Shown here in pieces: positions 13,601 through 27,144 of a DNA stretch of 64,000 nucleotides. Made by a program: the position numbers and the translations under genes. Source of the DNA: Ridgeia piscesae (lineage: Eukaryota; Annelida; Polychaeta; Sabellida; Siboglinidae); assembly GCA_025642075.2 (NCBI GenBank), contig JAODUO010000039.1:622501-686500 (forward strand), read 5' to 3'. Every line of letters begins with the position of its first letter. Positions within the stretch are counted from its first letter, which is position 1. The notes beneath the pieces were generated by a model that saw only the letters and a list, made by a program, of their open reading frames with translations, did no database searches and had not been told where the DNA came from.

Positions 13601-15532
13601 CTAATTATTTAAATATATAAAATATCACATCCTCTTTCCTATCTGCAGGAAACAAAACGATTTTGCTGTTCGTTAAATTTTACGACCGGTAATTATTACG
13701 CACCCCTCCCCTAACACACAATTATTTTTGGAACATAAAACCATGAGATTTTGACAGAAACTTCTACGGATATGATTCCACAAAAATAGCATAATATAAA
13801 AAAAATGTAAAATGTTTTGAAGTGAATAAAAAATTTCTTCCGGAACAGGCAACTTGCAGCTGTATAAATGGCTGCTGTAAGGTCAGATTCGTTAGGATCT
13901 GGTGAAAGTGGTCAATTGCATCATCTCATAACAGAGTAATTTGAAGCAGGGGAATAGAAAAAACAACCCTTTTGACAGGAGGGGACTGACACCTTAATGG
14001 GAGGGGAAGACAATGGGAGGAGATTGCATAACCTCTTCCCTGTCCAAGGGGAGGGATTCTCCTTTGTGGGGAAGTTGGTCTGGGCATGAGCAGACATAAG
14101 ATACAAGTGTAAGATTGCACTGGTCAGGAAACATGACTAATGTGGTCAAGGTGTTAACTGACCTGTCAGTGGACATCAATGAAGGACAAAGTGTCAACAT
14201 GTACTGGACAGAGAGTGGCAGGACAAGGGATAAGTGGACAGATACTAAGAGACATTGCTAGGAAAACAGTTAACATAAAAGTGACTAGCACCAGGAGATA
14301 ACACATTTAGACCACAAAACAAAGTAACAAATATAACATAGAAAGTTTGCTAAAACAAATAACACATTTTTGACTAAAGTTCATTAAAAATCATACATCA
14401 GCCATTCTCAGCAGTGTTCTACTATCACCAGGTTTCAAGTATGTTTATGTTAATTTAAATGTTACACCACTGAACAATCAATGTATGCAAGTTGTCTCTT
14501 TCAAAACACACAGCACAATGTGTGTTACTTTTCGTCATGTCACATAACTTTTTTGTCCATTGATTTGTTATTGTAACTTTCATTCCTAAAACTGTGCCAA
14601 CCAACAGTATATTAGTTTGCAGGAACAAGAGAAGCAAAATTTATTTATGGAGATATGTTACTCTGAGCCAATACATATACTGATACCATTAACCTATTTA
14701 TGCAGAGATACTAAAATGCCACACCACTAGTTGACAAATTGTAGTGCAGCAAACAGATGAGTCACCTTCAATACCAAGGTGATGTCCAAAAAGCTCAAGA
14801 ACAGACGGAAGAAACAAACCTGTAGCACCACAGGACAAACTGAGAGAAGGAGAAGGAACTAATTAGAACAGAAGCAGGCTCCTAATCCTTGGGTAACCAC
14901 TGTCTTACATCAACACACCCAGAGGTGGCAGGTCTTACGGTGGGAGATGCAAACACCATCAGCACTTGAAGACGCCAGAGTTCACAGACAACTTTCATCA
15001 ATTACTGCCTAATGACAGTGGCCCTGCTGCCAGATTCCTACACACAGACTTGTGCAATCCCCTGCAACACTTCCTTGTCTTTCTCTTGGTGGACAACAGA
15101 GGCTTCCTGTCACAGAAGTGTCAACATGGCTGTACAGGTGGGATGACTGAATCAGCCTCTGTGGGTGGGGCGAAAGGGGACACTTGGGGTACAAAGAGAT
15201 TACCAAACAGGAAATGCAACACTTCTGTTGCGTCCTTGTCTCAGTGTGTCTCTTCCTCGCCCCAGACAATGTCCTCTTTCTGAGGCTCAACAGAAGTGTT
15301 CCCGGTGGAACAGAAGGTCTTGTCCACACACAGAACATGTTGACAATTACAGAGAGTGGAGCCACAGGACATGAAGAAATGTATTTATCAAAGAACAGCA
15401 CAGACTGGACAAGAGAGAACATTTGTTAACCATAAAGGATATATCTGATAACCATGCAGAATTAATTATTTACTGATTGTGTGAATCCTAGCAGAGTGCT
15501 TAACAAAGGTTGATAAGAAAACCAGTGGTCAC
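10601..15532. other. Non-coding DNA, partly AT-rich
   Basis: No supported gene. 10800-11150 and 13380-13860 are AT-rich. At 12555-12600, TGGCTGGACAT-like words repeat about three times. At 13050-13110, TATAGCTACT occurs three times. Open frames near 11354-11785 and 15009-15422 overlap on both strands and show no domain. Confidence 0.4.
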
Positions 15533-15577
15533 TTTGCTGAGTTTGGTCACACAACTTGTGTGTCCAAACTCAGCAAA
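15533..15577. repeat. 45-bp near-perfect palindrome
   Basis: Two 22-base arms (starting TTTGCTGAGTTTGG and ending CCAAACTCAGCAAA) flank a single C, with only one mismatched pair. A one-base centre is too small for a normal microRNA hairpin loop, so a cruciform-prone palindrome or a foldback remnant is more likely. The flanks are not repeated. Confidence 0.85.
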
Positions 15578-16337
15578 TGAGCCTTGCTGTAACATAAGCA
15601 AACTTTGTACAGGAAGCACTTTCAGATTATAAACGAGCTTCATTCCACAACTGATGGACGTGTTTCGATGAACGTTAACAATCTTGTCAAAACATAAACA
15701 AAACAGATTTCTATGTGACTGTAAAAGAATGAAAATAATATATGCACTATTTTCTTTCTACAACATTTTTTGTCTGGACAAAACACAAAATGTACTGATA
15801 ATATTTATCAAACCAAATCTAATTTATAGAACACTGACTACAGCTTAAACAGACACACTAGATAAGGACCAGAGGGAAGACAGAAATATAAAATCCCGAC
15901 ATCATTTCCCTGACAGGACGTCCATCCCATAACAAACTCCCAAATCACATCAACATTCCAGTAATTTGCATTTTATGGTAAAACCACCCCCCTTCCCTAA
16001 TTACCACAGGGAAGATTTAAACATAAGCAAACAGACGAGGACTGGTAAGTCAGGCGCTGTGGGTGGGGTAATTAACATGGCAACCAGGGTTGGGGGGTAA
16101 AATATTTACCCTGACGTCAGGGGACAGGTGGTGGGTGGGATGTCCAGTGAGTCACTGACCATGTCCAAGACATATTGTAATGGGTGTCACAGGCTGGGAG
16201 CAGTGCTTCCCTAATGCGGGACAGTCCCACGACAGTCCCGGGAGGACCATTACTCCTCCCTGGCACCCTGACAGTCTCCCTGAACAAACAGGATGGAATT
16301 TGGGAAAAAGATTAATTAATGCTCTTAATTGGAACAT

Positions 16338-16339
16338 GT

Positions 16340-16368
<29 letters not shown>
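16338..16368. repeat. (GA)n microsatellite
   Basis: About 13 GA dinucleotides are followed by a short G run. Confidence 0.95.
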
Positions 16369-16372
<4 letters not shown>

Positions 16373-16544
16373 AGGCATTAGGTCACAGGTCACTCTTAGC
16401 CTTTGGGGTAGAAACTGTTGATATTTGAATGGCACAGTTCCTTCACTGCAATTTTTCTGTAGGGTAATTTTGGGGTGGATTGTAAACAAAGGAGTAATCA
16501 AACATTGCCCATTTTGTCTGTTTTGCAATATCCTAAATATACCA

Positions 16545-16808
16545 CTCATAATTATATTATATTTCCCACAGATTTAGGACAACTGTTCTTCTTTTATATT
16601 CCTAACGTGAAATAGTCCTTCATGGACACCTGTTGGGTGACTCTGGGGTAGTAAGGAAAACCCAATTAAGACCAAACTTCACCCCAGTTTGACCCCACAG
16701 TCTTTGAACAGTGTAAATGACCACTCACAATTTAATTATAATTCCTAATGATTTAAGGCAACTTTTTACTCTTTAATTCTTCCAGGGGAAATTATTCCTT
16801 TATAGTTA
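16545..16808 (+). repeat. Diverged short direct duplication
   Basis: 16545-16625 and 16727-16808 align as old copies. Each has CTCA(T/C)AATT, an AATT-rich block, GATTTA(A)GG(A/C)CAACT, a T-rich block, TATTCCTAACGTGAAAT or the related TTCTTCCAGGGGAAAT, and then CCTT(C/T)AT. Identity is modest, so this is tentative. Confidence 0.45.
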
Positions 16809-18100
16809 AGCATTAAGGTGAAAATGCAGTGTTTACATCTGGCCTTGTTTTGTATAATTTATGATTAACAGGAATTAAATTAATAATACTCAGAACTAAC
16901 TGATCTTAAATAAACACTGGCAAGTTCTTTAAAAATCCTTACTCCCATGGGATAAGGGAAATAGGAAGGGGAACCATCCGTCAAGGGAGTGACTCAGTTG
17001 GTGCCTTGTTCCTTCCCACTCAGGCTGTGGCACCAGGCCAACTGGTGGTGACACCTAGCGGAGTTTGCACCTACTATTTGTCGCCGGTGGTCACAACAAT
17101 GGCAGGATGTGGACTAGAGAATGCAGAAATATCACAATGGAAACACTATCCTCGCCTGTCCACCCAGCATTGACCCACGACCCACATGTTCACAATGTTC
17201 TTCTTGTCTACGTGTCCACGAGTCATATCTAGCCTTGTCATTAAGTGTTCCGACAACACCGCTTTTCACTGCAACACCGGTTGACCCTGGGCACATTTTC
17301 AAGATTCAGTGTCACCAAAGTTTGTACAACGTATTATTACCATACTTGTCACGTCAGCATCTCAACCGGCACAATGTATTCTCACTTACTTAGTCAAAAA
17401 CACCGAAACAAGAATGTCTTTATCGATGCTGCGATCCCAGAATTTGTCGCTATGAGGAAAAAGTCAATAGGTTCTACTGGAGATTAATCCACGACTGCCA
17501 TTCCATTCCATCCCATTCCATCCATGCCAAGTTAATTTACAATAACTTTAAAAGAATCCGCAGATAAGAACAACAACACGACTGCATTCAATTTAACACA
17601 TCCACATAACCGAGTCGAGGCCGCGAATTGATAACGCTGATCTGATGTAAACTGCCTCCAACCTACGAGAGCAGCGCGGGTCCTAGAGCAATTACCCCAG
17701 CCACCTTGTGTTACCCCTCCATCCATCGCCCTTGTCAGCTTCAATTGCACTGGCGAGTTATTTCAGCACAAAATGCCCAAAAGGTGGGGTTTGGTTTACC
17801 GCCCCACAAAGGATGGGGCGCATTTACAGCCGATCATCCAGTGAGACTAGCAAGGGAAAGAATGACTGGTTTATCTGTGGGAGCTGACCCTGAATGAGGG
17901 GGTACCAGGGTGTAAGCCTGTGCACCAATGTGGCCCCCTCTGTCTGCATACTTGCAAGGGGTATCGCCCCAGTCAACATTCTGCCCTGCAGGGTAATAAC
18001 ACAGCCACCACCAGCGTCCCAGACGACTGGTGTGTGTTCGTCTCTCTCGTTTTTTCGGACGAATCACACCTCATACATTTCTGTTGGCTTTATTCAATCT
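16809..18100. other. Single-copy non-coding DNA
   Basis: A short (CCATT)n tract lies at 17498-17525. I see no exon or RNA gene. Confidence 0.4.
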
Positions 18101-18122
18101 GGGGTGGGGATGGGGGTGGGGG
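18101..18122 (+). other. Strong G-quadruplex motif
   Basis: Four runs of 4, 4, 5 and 5 G are separated by loops of one or two bases (T, AT, T). This is a textbook stable quadruplex sequence on the plus strand. Confidence 0.85.
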
Positions 18123-18713
18123 TGATTACAGACACCTACACAAATGTTATTTTTTAAAGCATCTCAAAGTCATTGATCCTTTTCTTGTTACATTTCAACC
18201 AATTCCAGTAGCATAAGTCACATAACTGTCACTAGGTAGCGACACAGTCAAGTGTGGGTTAGGGTAAACTAACAGGGAAATGCGTAAAAAGAGTAACGAT
18301 TCTAATTATCTAATCTGAGGTAACTCTTCAGGCATATCTTTTTCCGAGTTATAAAAATAACACAGTTTTACTCCTGATATTGCTTGCAAACAAGACTTAT
18401 TCCTCGTAACGTAAAAACTCACAAGAAGAAACATACAAATTTATGTAATTACACAACTCAGTCATAATTCATCTCCGAAACAACGATTTGTACATAAGTC
18501 GGAAAAATTCCCCCCCCCAAATATCCTCCTGTAAAACATTCCTTCAGGCAATGTTTTATTTACATCTGAATTAACCCCAAAGGGGTGCATTGTTCCCCAG
18601 GGAAGAAACTGTTAATGGCAGATTACATAGTCACTGCCTGAGAGAAACAAGATAAAGCAAGTCTTTCATCTGGTCACATGACCTGCCAATATATAGCAGT
18701 GTTCTTGGCTAGT

Positions 18714-18736
18714 GGGGGTGGGGGGTGGGGGTGGGG
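18714..18736 (+). other. Strong G-quadruplex motif
   Basis: Four runs of 5, 6, 5 and 4 G are separated by single T bases. It lies about 600 bases from the first such motif and on the same strand. The word GGTCACATGACC at 18672-18683 is close by. Confidence 0.85.
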
Positions 18737-20040
18737 TATGGTGACACATACCTACGCAAACACTGCTCACAGTAACATATCCATAGGACTAACTGCCCCA
18801 CCTTCTGATTACCTGCCCAATTAATATCCTCATTTGCAAACACCCCATCTCATCCCCCTGCACTTACCCCTCCAATTCCCCAGCAACAAAACCCTGTAAA
18901 CCCACGGGGAGACAACCCCTGGGACACAACCATAATGGACAGGAAACCACTGCCTGGGAGAATCCCATCTAACTGGGCCTGTTAGTGAAGTCTTCACACA
19001 TTATGCCACAGCAATCACATTCGACTCACTTTGGAGTCAACCGCAGTCTTAAATATTCATGAGATGAAATGGTCAATTGCGCGAGCGGTCGACACATTTG
19101 CGCCTATGATCGCCGGCATAGCGGCACATACCGACCGAAGTGAAAAAATCACAGGACCTAGCTTACCAAACTGGCTCCGTCTGTTGATAACGGTTATAGT
19201 TGTACTGTCTGGTATGTTTTGTCTACAGGAACCAATAGAGCGTGACTGTGGAAAGATGATCCCCTCTTCCGGCTCAGTGCAGCCAATGAACGTTCACCTG
19301 CACAAAAACGCGTTGCCTGTATCTACGAAACGTCGCACTCCTTTCACAAACATACAGTGCCATTTTTTCCCGCTTTAGAAGTCATCTTCAGTGACATATC
19401 ATCTTCAAAATACCGACCCTAGTTTCTCGGGAAATGTCACAAAACATAACGACACGCTGACTGCGGCTGTTAGCGCATGAGGACAGTCGGTGTCCTAGTT
19501 TTATGGGTCTAAAAACACACAAATAGTTGTTGGCATTAGATTTTGTGGAACACGTGCGTGTACGCGAAGGAACGCATCAATAAAACTACCTCCAACTTCC
19601 GTGTGTATCAACTGTGTCTAATTCTGGACTTACTGGGCATCAACACACCAAAATTGTCACTGGTCTGTAAATAATACTTTACAGCATTGACCTCTCAGCA
19701 GAACAATAGCCACTTGTGGAAAAAACTTTGTTCTCTTGAAGACTGGGTACATGTGTTTTACATTGACCCTTCAATGTAGCGTAATTAGGGTATCTGTTAC
19801 ATCTAAGATTACAACGAGGCAGGTTCCACTCTACAGTTCATCTTCCATCATTGACATTGAACATGGTCTGATACTGTGAGTCATATTATTGTTGTATGTC
19901 AAGAATAACTCATAACACTTCTTCACCCGTGATAAAAATTGTCAGCACTTCTGCAATGGCACCTCACTGAGGTGTATTTTTAACTCATTTGATTTTTAGT
20001 GATATAATTGTACAGTGAAAAACATGTTCATAATAACCAT

Positions 20041-20042
<2 letters not shown>
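18737..20042. other. Single-copy non-coding DNA
   Basis: The part from 19020 to 19600 is richer in CpG and has a 115-codon open frame without any recognisable domain. I do not call a gene. Confidence 0.4.
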
Positions 20043-20043
<1 letters not shown>

Positions 20044-20125
<82 letters not shown>

Positions 20126-20130
20126 GTATA

Positions 20131-20169
<39 letters not shown>

Positions 20170-20202
20170 TATATATATTATATATATGATATATATATTA
20201 TA

Positions 20203-20291
<89 letters not shown>

Positions 20292-20310
20292 TTATATATA
20301 TATATATATC
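20044..20310. repeat. Long (TA)n microsatellite
   Basis: About 265 bases are almost purely TA, with scattered GTA, TATTATA and similar interruptions. Confidence 0.95.
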
Positions 20311-20484
20311 ATTACTAACATTTGTTTTTATGGTTTAAATATCCAAATATTTATTTCAGTCTCATCTATGTATGTTTAAAACAAAACCACACATTATGAA
20401 TGAAGCATAGGACACAAATATACCCAAACAATAAAACATTTGAGCACTTTGGTACTGATGGCCCTGCTGGTACAACTTGTCTCT

Positions 20485-20560
20485 CAACTCCTGATATGAC
20501 CCTGGCATAACCAGTCATGTCAACTCCTGATATGACCCTGGCATAACCAGTCATGTCAAC
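20485..20560 (+). repeat. 36-bp tandem duplication
   Basis: Two identical 36-base units start at 20485 and 20521 (CAACTCCTGATATGACCCTG...). A diverged third start, CAACTTTTGACATGAC, follows at 20557. Confidence 0.9.
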
Positions 20561-22330
20561 TTTTGACATGACTCCGAGTTCCCACACATCAGTCTTTAGA
20601 TTATGACTCTGGCACTACCAGTGCTCAACCACTCACACGACTCAGACCTAGCTGTTCTTCCCATAACTGTAAGAGTTATCAATTATGACCTCATTATCCT
20701 AGTTTGTGTTTGACTTGCTTCCATGAAAGACGGAGAACCCAACAATGCGCGACACTGCGGCACTTGTGAACTACGCCGCGGAGACAATCAGTCGGGTTTA
20801 ACTGGGCTTCTGAGGAAAAACCCCGGGAAGACGAGATGATGAGAGAGTAGGAGAGCAACGGACACGACACAAACGAACGAACATCTCCGCCTCATTAAAA
20901 CCACCTCTTTACTGGTGTCATTTAGGTAAGCACCAAGCATGAATGGCTGCAGGGACATCTTCCACAATCACTGCCAGTGAGGGTGACTACAGGCAGTACA
21001 AGGGTATTAAGTCAATCTATCCGCCGCATTCCTACCCACCCTCCATATACCTTTCACCTGTTGGTGCAACGGGGTAATTATAGGGGGCTGATTCACCTGT
21101 GCACACAGGTCGCTGCCACCCTTACCCTGCGCTGCCTGCACAGCCAAGGGGCATCCCTTTCACTGTCGACTTTCGCCCTTTCTCGCATAGTTCTACTAAT
21201 GAAGTTTGATGGTTTGAGCAGAGAATACGCTAGCCGCCCTAGGGTGGGCAAAAGAAGCGGGCGCTGGGTACGCAACATGTTGAACATGCATGCATGCGTA
21301 CGTACATCCCTGTCTGCACGGAGACACAAGTACTGACAAGGTCTAGTCTTCAGTTGGTCTACATGCATTTGGTCTATTCTGATATTCTGGTTTGGTCTAC
21401 TGGTTTTTCCATTCACTTCTTCACATCATCAATTCATTCAGTTTTCTTCTACCGCAATATTTTTTCTCAGTAGTTCTCCTGCGCTGCTAAGTACCCGGCC
21501 CTCTGCACTTCTTTTCACTCGACAAACAGAATAAGGTGTAGTTTTCATGCTAACAATGTACACAACAGGGTATTGAAACCAAACACGGGGGTTGTCTTGC
21601 AAACCACTAAAGATACACATGTCAAAAACTGGGGCATTTCAGCCGAATGTGCAGGCAGGACTCAGCAACGTAGAATTCTCGAGCTCGACTGTCAACTGCC
21701 GGGGACATGTGCACTTAACCTTCAGCTGCACATTCATGACACAAGCGTCCAGTCGCAAGTCTCGATTCCTTTCAGAAGGATTAACACAATCAGCCGGAGT
21801 AGTGTTGACGTGGCACTTCATCCTATACAAGCTGTCCGTTTACTGGACGTCTGCGTTACCGTGAACACGACTCACAAATAGCGGCACTCGTGCTACGCAA
21901 CCCGCACGGACTCAGACCTCTTCAGTCTGGCAAATAACACACACGATGAACACATCTCATTTTCATCATAACTCAAGGGTGCAGGAAGGTGACCCCAGAC
22001 ATGAGGTGATCCCCTGACATTTATGGCCTCAAGACTGCAAGGACCAGAGAACCCTAATGTTGAGGCGAGAGGGGCCATTTCCTGTATTGGCCTGTCAAAT
22101 ATGTCAGGCTAATTATAAGCTGGTGGTTCATATGACACCCCTTCAATCACCCCCGTATATGCCCTCCCAAACCATCGGCCTGTCTGGGCCATTGTTGTCT
22201 GTTAGTACGCATCTATGGGCTCACTGAATCACGGCTACTGTAGCAACTGACAATGGCAAATTCATCCTAACAATACCTCAGTCTTTATGAACGGCCCAGC
22301 CAACCCGACACAGGGTGGAGTCCATTTTTC
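20561..22330. other. Single-copy non-coding DNA
   Basis: No supported feature. A CATGCATGCGTACGTACAT run lies near 21287-21306. Confidence 0.4.
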
Positions 22331-22334
22331 AATT

Positions 22335-22830
22335 ATTTCTGACCCCAAAACGCACAACTGAAACGGCAGTTGGTTCACGACGTGAGCGTGGGTTTCAGAC
22401 CCTAAAATTAAACTATACAAGAGTGAATTCCATACACAGGAAGTATTTTATAATCATTTCCTTACCATAAATTAACTGCTGAGGCAGTAGTCTGCAATTC
22501 ATTTGGACACTCATTGGCGTGAGACCGTCAATTCAACAAGAACAAAAACCAGACTGAAGATATTTTCAGGGTGATATATTTTGTAGTAATTATTTCAGAC
22601 CCGAAAATGCACACCTGAAACAGCAGTCATGATAACAGGTTTTAAACCCAAAAATACTAATTTCATATGTTTTATCCACAGTCGACACGTGACTTTTTTC
22701 AAACTTTAATAATAATTTTGACTGGAAAACACCACTGAAAAGTGAATCTGCCATCAGTTCCTCGCCTAATCATGGGATTTAGACCTTAAAATACACCAAG
22801 AAGAACAAGGAGTTTTTGGGGTGATATGAC
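22335..22830 (+). repeat. Diverged tandem copies of a TTTCTGACCCCAAAA element
   Basis: ATTATTTCTGACCCCAAAACGCA (22335 on) and ATTATTTCAGACCCGAAAATGCA (22589 on) begin similar segments. Each continues with A(A/C)CTGAAAC(G/A)GCAGT and then a TTT(C/A)(A/G)(G/A)ACCC(T/A)AAAA word. A third, weaker copy starts near 22710 and ends GGGATTTAGACCTTAAAATACACC at 22773-22796. A related TATTTCTGACCCCAAA word is at 3903. The origin is unknown. Confidence 0.5.
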
Positions 22831-25800
22831 AACGACATTGACCTTGCCCTAGTGCATGGAAATAGATGGGAAGAACTGACAGGGACAAAGGTGGGAAGAC
22901 AAGGATGAAAGGGAGAGGAATTACCCACCCAGACAACAAGGAAGAGCAGATGTGAGGCAAACAGCCGAGAAGGGTCCATAAGTCAAGAAAAAAGGGCCAG
23001 AACCCAAGAACATGTGGCATGTGTCAGTGAAGGGAGACACCCCAGAATATTGGGGTGTGAAAGTGGGGAACAGTTGGCAGGGTGCAGACTGACACGCGAG
23101 TTAACATGACGTGAAGCACAATCTGCATTTCAAAGTGGAACATCAAAACATCCCTAAATTAAGTTATACCACTGGCGAAAATAAACCAACAACGACAGTG
23201 ATACACAGACAACGGAAAAAAATCGATTCCCAGTAAAGTTTGATCCTGTGATAATCAGATGGTATAAACTAAGAAGATTTACCCATTTATAAGACAAGAA
23301 TAACGTTCACATAAAAACGATAGATTATACACATGTTTAGAAAATGTGTAAAAGCTGTTGTACAGTCAACTTTAAACTATTCTTTTTCTTTCTGCTCTAC
23401 TGCAGGGTCGAGTCCGAGTCCGAGTCATTTAGTCATGTCTTCTGCTTTTCTTATTAACGGTCTCTGTTTTGTTTGTCCTCTGCAGTGATCTTGAATTCTT
23501 GGCACCAATCCTTCCAAGTTCACAGAGTTGTTCCGTCCCAACCTTGGTCTTCTTCTTCTACCATAATTGTTCCTGCCAAGGTCTTTCAGACGTATGTTTC
23601 TCCTTCATCCTCTCCCCACCCATCAGCTAAAACTGGGACATTAAACAAGTGAATTGTCCCAATTACGGCGAGGAATGAAAAGAAATCGTAGAGAGATATT
23701 GTGACCACAGTTTCCCTGGACTTCAGGAAGAAAGCGTAGAACATAAAACAATGAAACAACAATAAAATAAACAACTGATTGTGACGTGCGGAGAGCAAAG
23801 ACACACTAACTACTGGGAGACAGTTTCCTCCTTGCTTCTCTCTAGAGTTGAATACGCAGGCAGAATCAACATATCAGATCAATCAAAGCATTGGACACGT
23901 CCAAGTCATTAATTCTGAAGCACCTGGATGACAGAAAGGGAAATTAAGATTGTCCCAATTACGGCCAGTGCCTAAGGAGGTAGTGGACACCCTGACCATA
24001 ACAGCTGCTGGACACAGAGAGGGTGGCAGGGTAAATAACAACTGCAACAATTCCACCCCTCCCTGCTGGGTCTGTGCCCAGGACTGAATAAAGTAACAAG
24101 GAAGTGGGGTGATTTATGGTAGGAAATCCTCCATCACTGCCCTCCCTTCTCCCCCTCCCTCCCCATGGCTCCCACCCTCCCCTAATCACCCCAATCACCC
24201 AAGTGTGTTTCCTGATGACAATATCACAAGTCCACTCCAACTGGCCTGATATACACAGCTTTCAATCTGCAGTTACTTCCTGGCTACATGAACCAGCCCT
24301 TCTACCTAACATTCTTCACAGCTCATAGGCTCGATTCTGCTCTTTAAAATCAATTTTGCTCCTTAACTGTGAACTTGTATACCTGAAAAATGTCAACATC
24401 ATGATGCGCCAGTATTAATTTTTACCTAAAGATTATTTTTCTCAATAGCTGTTATTTTAGTGAAATGGCCCCCCTGGTTAGTTGTCAGATTTCATCAATA
24501 TTGTCCATGGGGTAGGATACATAGGGAAAAACTATAATTTTGTAATATGCAACAAGGTTTTTAAAATAATTTCGTTGCAGTAATTAATCCTTTAATTTTA
24601 TAATATGCATTAACTACTCCATTATTTATTATTATCTATGCAATTGTTTTATTTCAATATAGGAATGGTAGTAGAGCAAATGGCCAATCATTAACAAATA
24701 AATAATTATTAATTGATATTAAATGTATTACATGTTCAGGTGTAGATAATTGTTATGTACAATATTTATCTTTCTGTGAATTATGCATTACTTTGGCAAG
24801 GCCCTGAACACAACCCAATTGGACCTAGATAATAATGAGATTTTTAAACTGATTAACAACGCTAAAATCTCCAAGAAAAGTACACAACTGAAATATACAA
24901 GAAATATTGAATAATTTACAGGCAGGCGTAATAAAACACAGCAGGTATGCAGGGGGTCATGGGTGATGACCCCAAGTAACTGGGGCCTGAAATAACAGCA
25001 CAGAAAAGACCCAACTTCAAAGGGGTTGTACCCACAGTTCCAATCAATCTGCCCGGGTGGTTTTTTCCCCCTTGGGAAAGGGACTGGGGCAACCTGCCCA
25101 TGCCACCTGATGGTGCCTGGTACTCTGATGTCCCACCCCCTGACCTCAAGACCCCTGCATACCTGCCTTGTTTTATTACCCCTGGCTACAGTCCTAATCA
25201 GCTGCATGGAAGACTTCCCTGACACCAGGGCCAGCTCTGGACAGGCACTTCAAGATTGGACGACTTTAAAGAGCAAAACACTGATTTCAGTTCCTGTTTC
25301 TGGGCCAACTTGTCACAGGCGGAGTTCAGGTGCATCATTGGAATTTATAAAAACAAAAAACAACAGATTTTTTCTTTTGTGAATTTGTGGTTTATTCAGA
25401 AAAGTCTGTAGTATTGAGGCTCATGTTTGGTCAAACACACTGAATAAAGTAAATCATATTTTTGGTCTCTGTTTATTTTATGTATTTTTCTTGTTTGAAT
25501 ATGCATATTGTAAGGGCTTAACCCTTGATGTATTGTTTAGTTCGGTTGCCGTACTTATTATTCACAATTTAATGCAACCGGTTTTGATTATTCTCAATAT
25601 GTTGTACTTCTACATGTAAACAATTCTTCCAGTACGACCACCAATAATGCTTTTACAATATACAAAAGAAAGAACAGAATATTTGTAATTGACAATTTCA
25701 CATTTAGCCTTTCTGATATAAAATACTTCACTACCTTTATTATAAGACACGTTTTTTAAAACATCAAATCTGAAGAATTTTTTTACACAGATCTGTATTT

Positions 25801-26219
25801 GAGAAAAAGTATTACTGAAAAACTTCAGTCCTACCTCATCTACCTAATGTACATTTTAATTATGTTATGATTATGGGTTTAGCTTGCATAATTGATGCAC
25901 AATTTGCACCTACCTATAAGAACTGTCGGATAATAGAAACATTGTTTTCCAGTAGTGTCACCTTGGTGAAACGTCTAGCAATGTAACACCATTCCTGTAT
26001 AAAGTATGTGTTTTATATAAATATGCATTTTTTAGTACATAAAAAAGTGTGAGGATGGGAGAATCCGGAGCCATGTTTCACGAGCTTTTGGTTGTTAGTC
26101 AAACCAGAACAAATCAAATAATCTAATTCAGTGATAGGTCTGACAAACATTACCTGAATGACACATGATTAAAATATGATAACATTTGTACGGATTTAAG
26201 AAATTTTGTAATTGATGTA
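22831..26219. other. Non-coding DNA, AT-rich from about 24.3 kb
   Basis: No supported gene. 24340-24780 and 25380-26060 are AT-rich. Open frames near 24788-25382 overlap on both strands and lack domains. Confidence 0.4.
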
Positions 26220-26220
26220 T

Positions 26221-26284
26221 GTATACACACGCATACGTGCGCACACACACACACACGCACGCGCGCACGCACACACGCACACCA

Positions 26285-26327
<43 letters not shown>

Positions 26328-26342
26328 CACACACACACAGTG
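26221..26342. repeat. (CA)n/(CACG)n microsatellite
   Basis: CA dinucleotides alternate with ACGC tetranucleotides. Both strands read open as Thr-His or Val-Cys repeats, which are artefacts of the repeat. Confidence 0.95.
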
Positions 26343-26678
26343 TATATATATTTTTGTGTACACATATATTCTCTGTATATTTAATTATAATTAAAAAAAA
26401 TTACATTAAAAATATTAATTAATTAATATGTAAACAAATAAAATACAAGGTAATGATAAAGTGAAAAATAAATTGGAATAATAAAAATCCTGACTCCACA
26501 CAGTGAGAAGAATAGACTTGCCACGAGACAGCAATCCACCATCTCAGCCAGTCGCCCAGGGCAATTTGCAACTGTACAGGGCAAAGATTAACAAGAGGGT
26601 AATGAGGAGAGAAACTGTTACCCTACTTGTGGTTTCATCAATCAGAAGATTAAGAAGGGAAAGGAAGCAGCACTTGAA

Positions 26679-26707
26679 GGGGCAGGGGGTGGCGGGGTGG
26701 GGGTGGG
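26679..26707 (+). other. G-quadruplex-prone run
   Basis: Runs of 4, 5, 4, 5 and 3 G have loops of one to four bases. It lies about 450 bases left of the 48-bp array and on the same strand. Confidence 0.7.
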
Positions 26708-27144
26708 CAGACAGCCGACTTGTCAGTGCAGCCTGTTAGCATTTCCGTCTCCGCCTGTCTCCAAAAAGGCTGTCTTCCTGGGTTGCCACAGAGAAAAAAG
26801 GGGAAAACGTCGGGCCCTAAATGGAGTCACATGTTAGCGGCTGCTTCCCTGGAAATGCTGCCAGTGAGATGACGGGTGGCTGACACCCACGGTGATCCAT
26901 CAAGGGTGGATGTTAAGTTGCCGTCATAACCCGGCACAAAGAAAGGGTTCTTGGGGAGGGGTGGACGCCCTGGTCCACAAAGTCTCCAGTAATATAGGGA
27001 TGGATGGGACCATGATGGATGGTGGCTTCACTGGCGCCATGCGGGAAATCACTGCTGCAGTGGCGCTATCTATGGGGCAGAACATGTATTAATGGACATG
27101 GCCACTGTTCCTTGGACACCAGAATCCTGCAATGTGACTACAGG

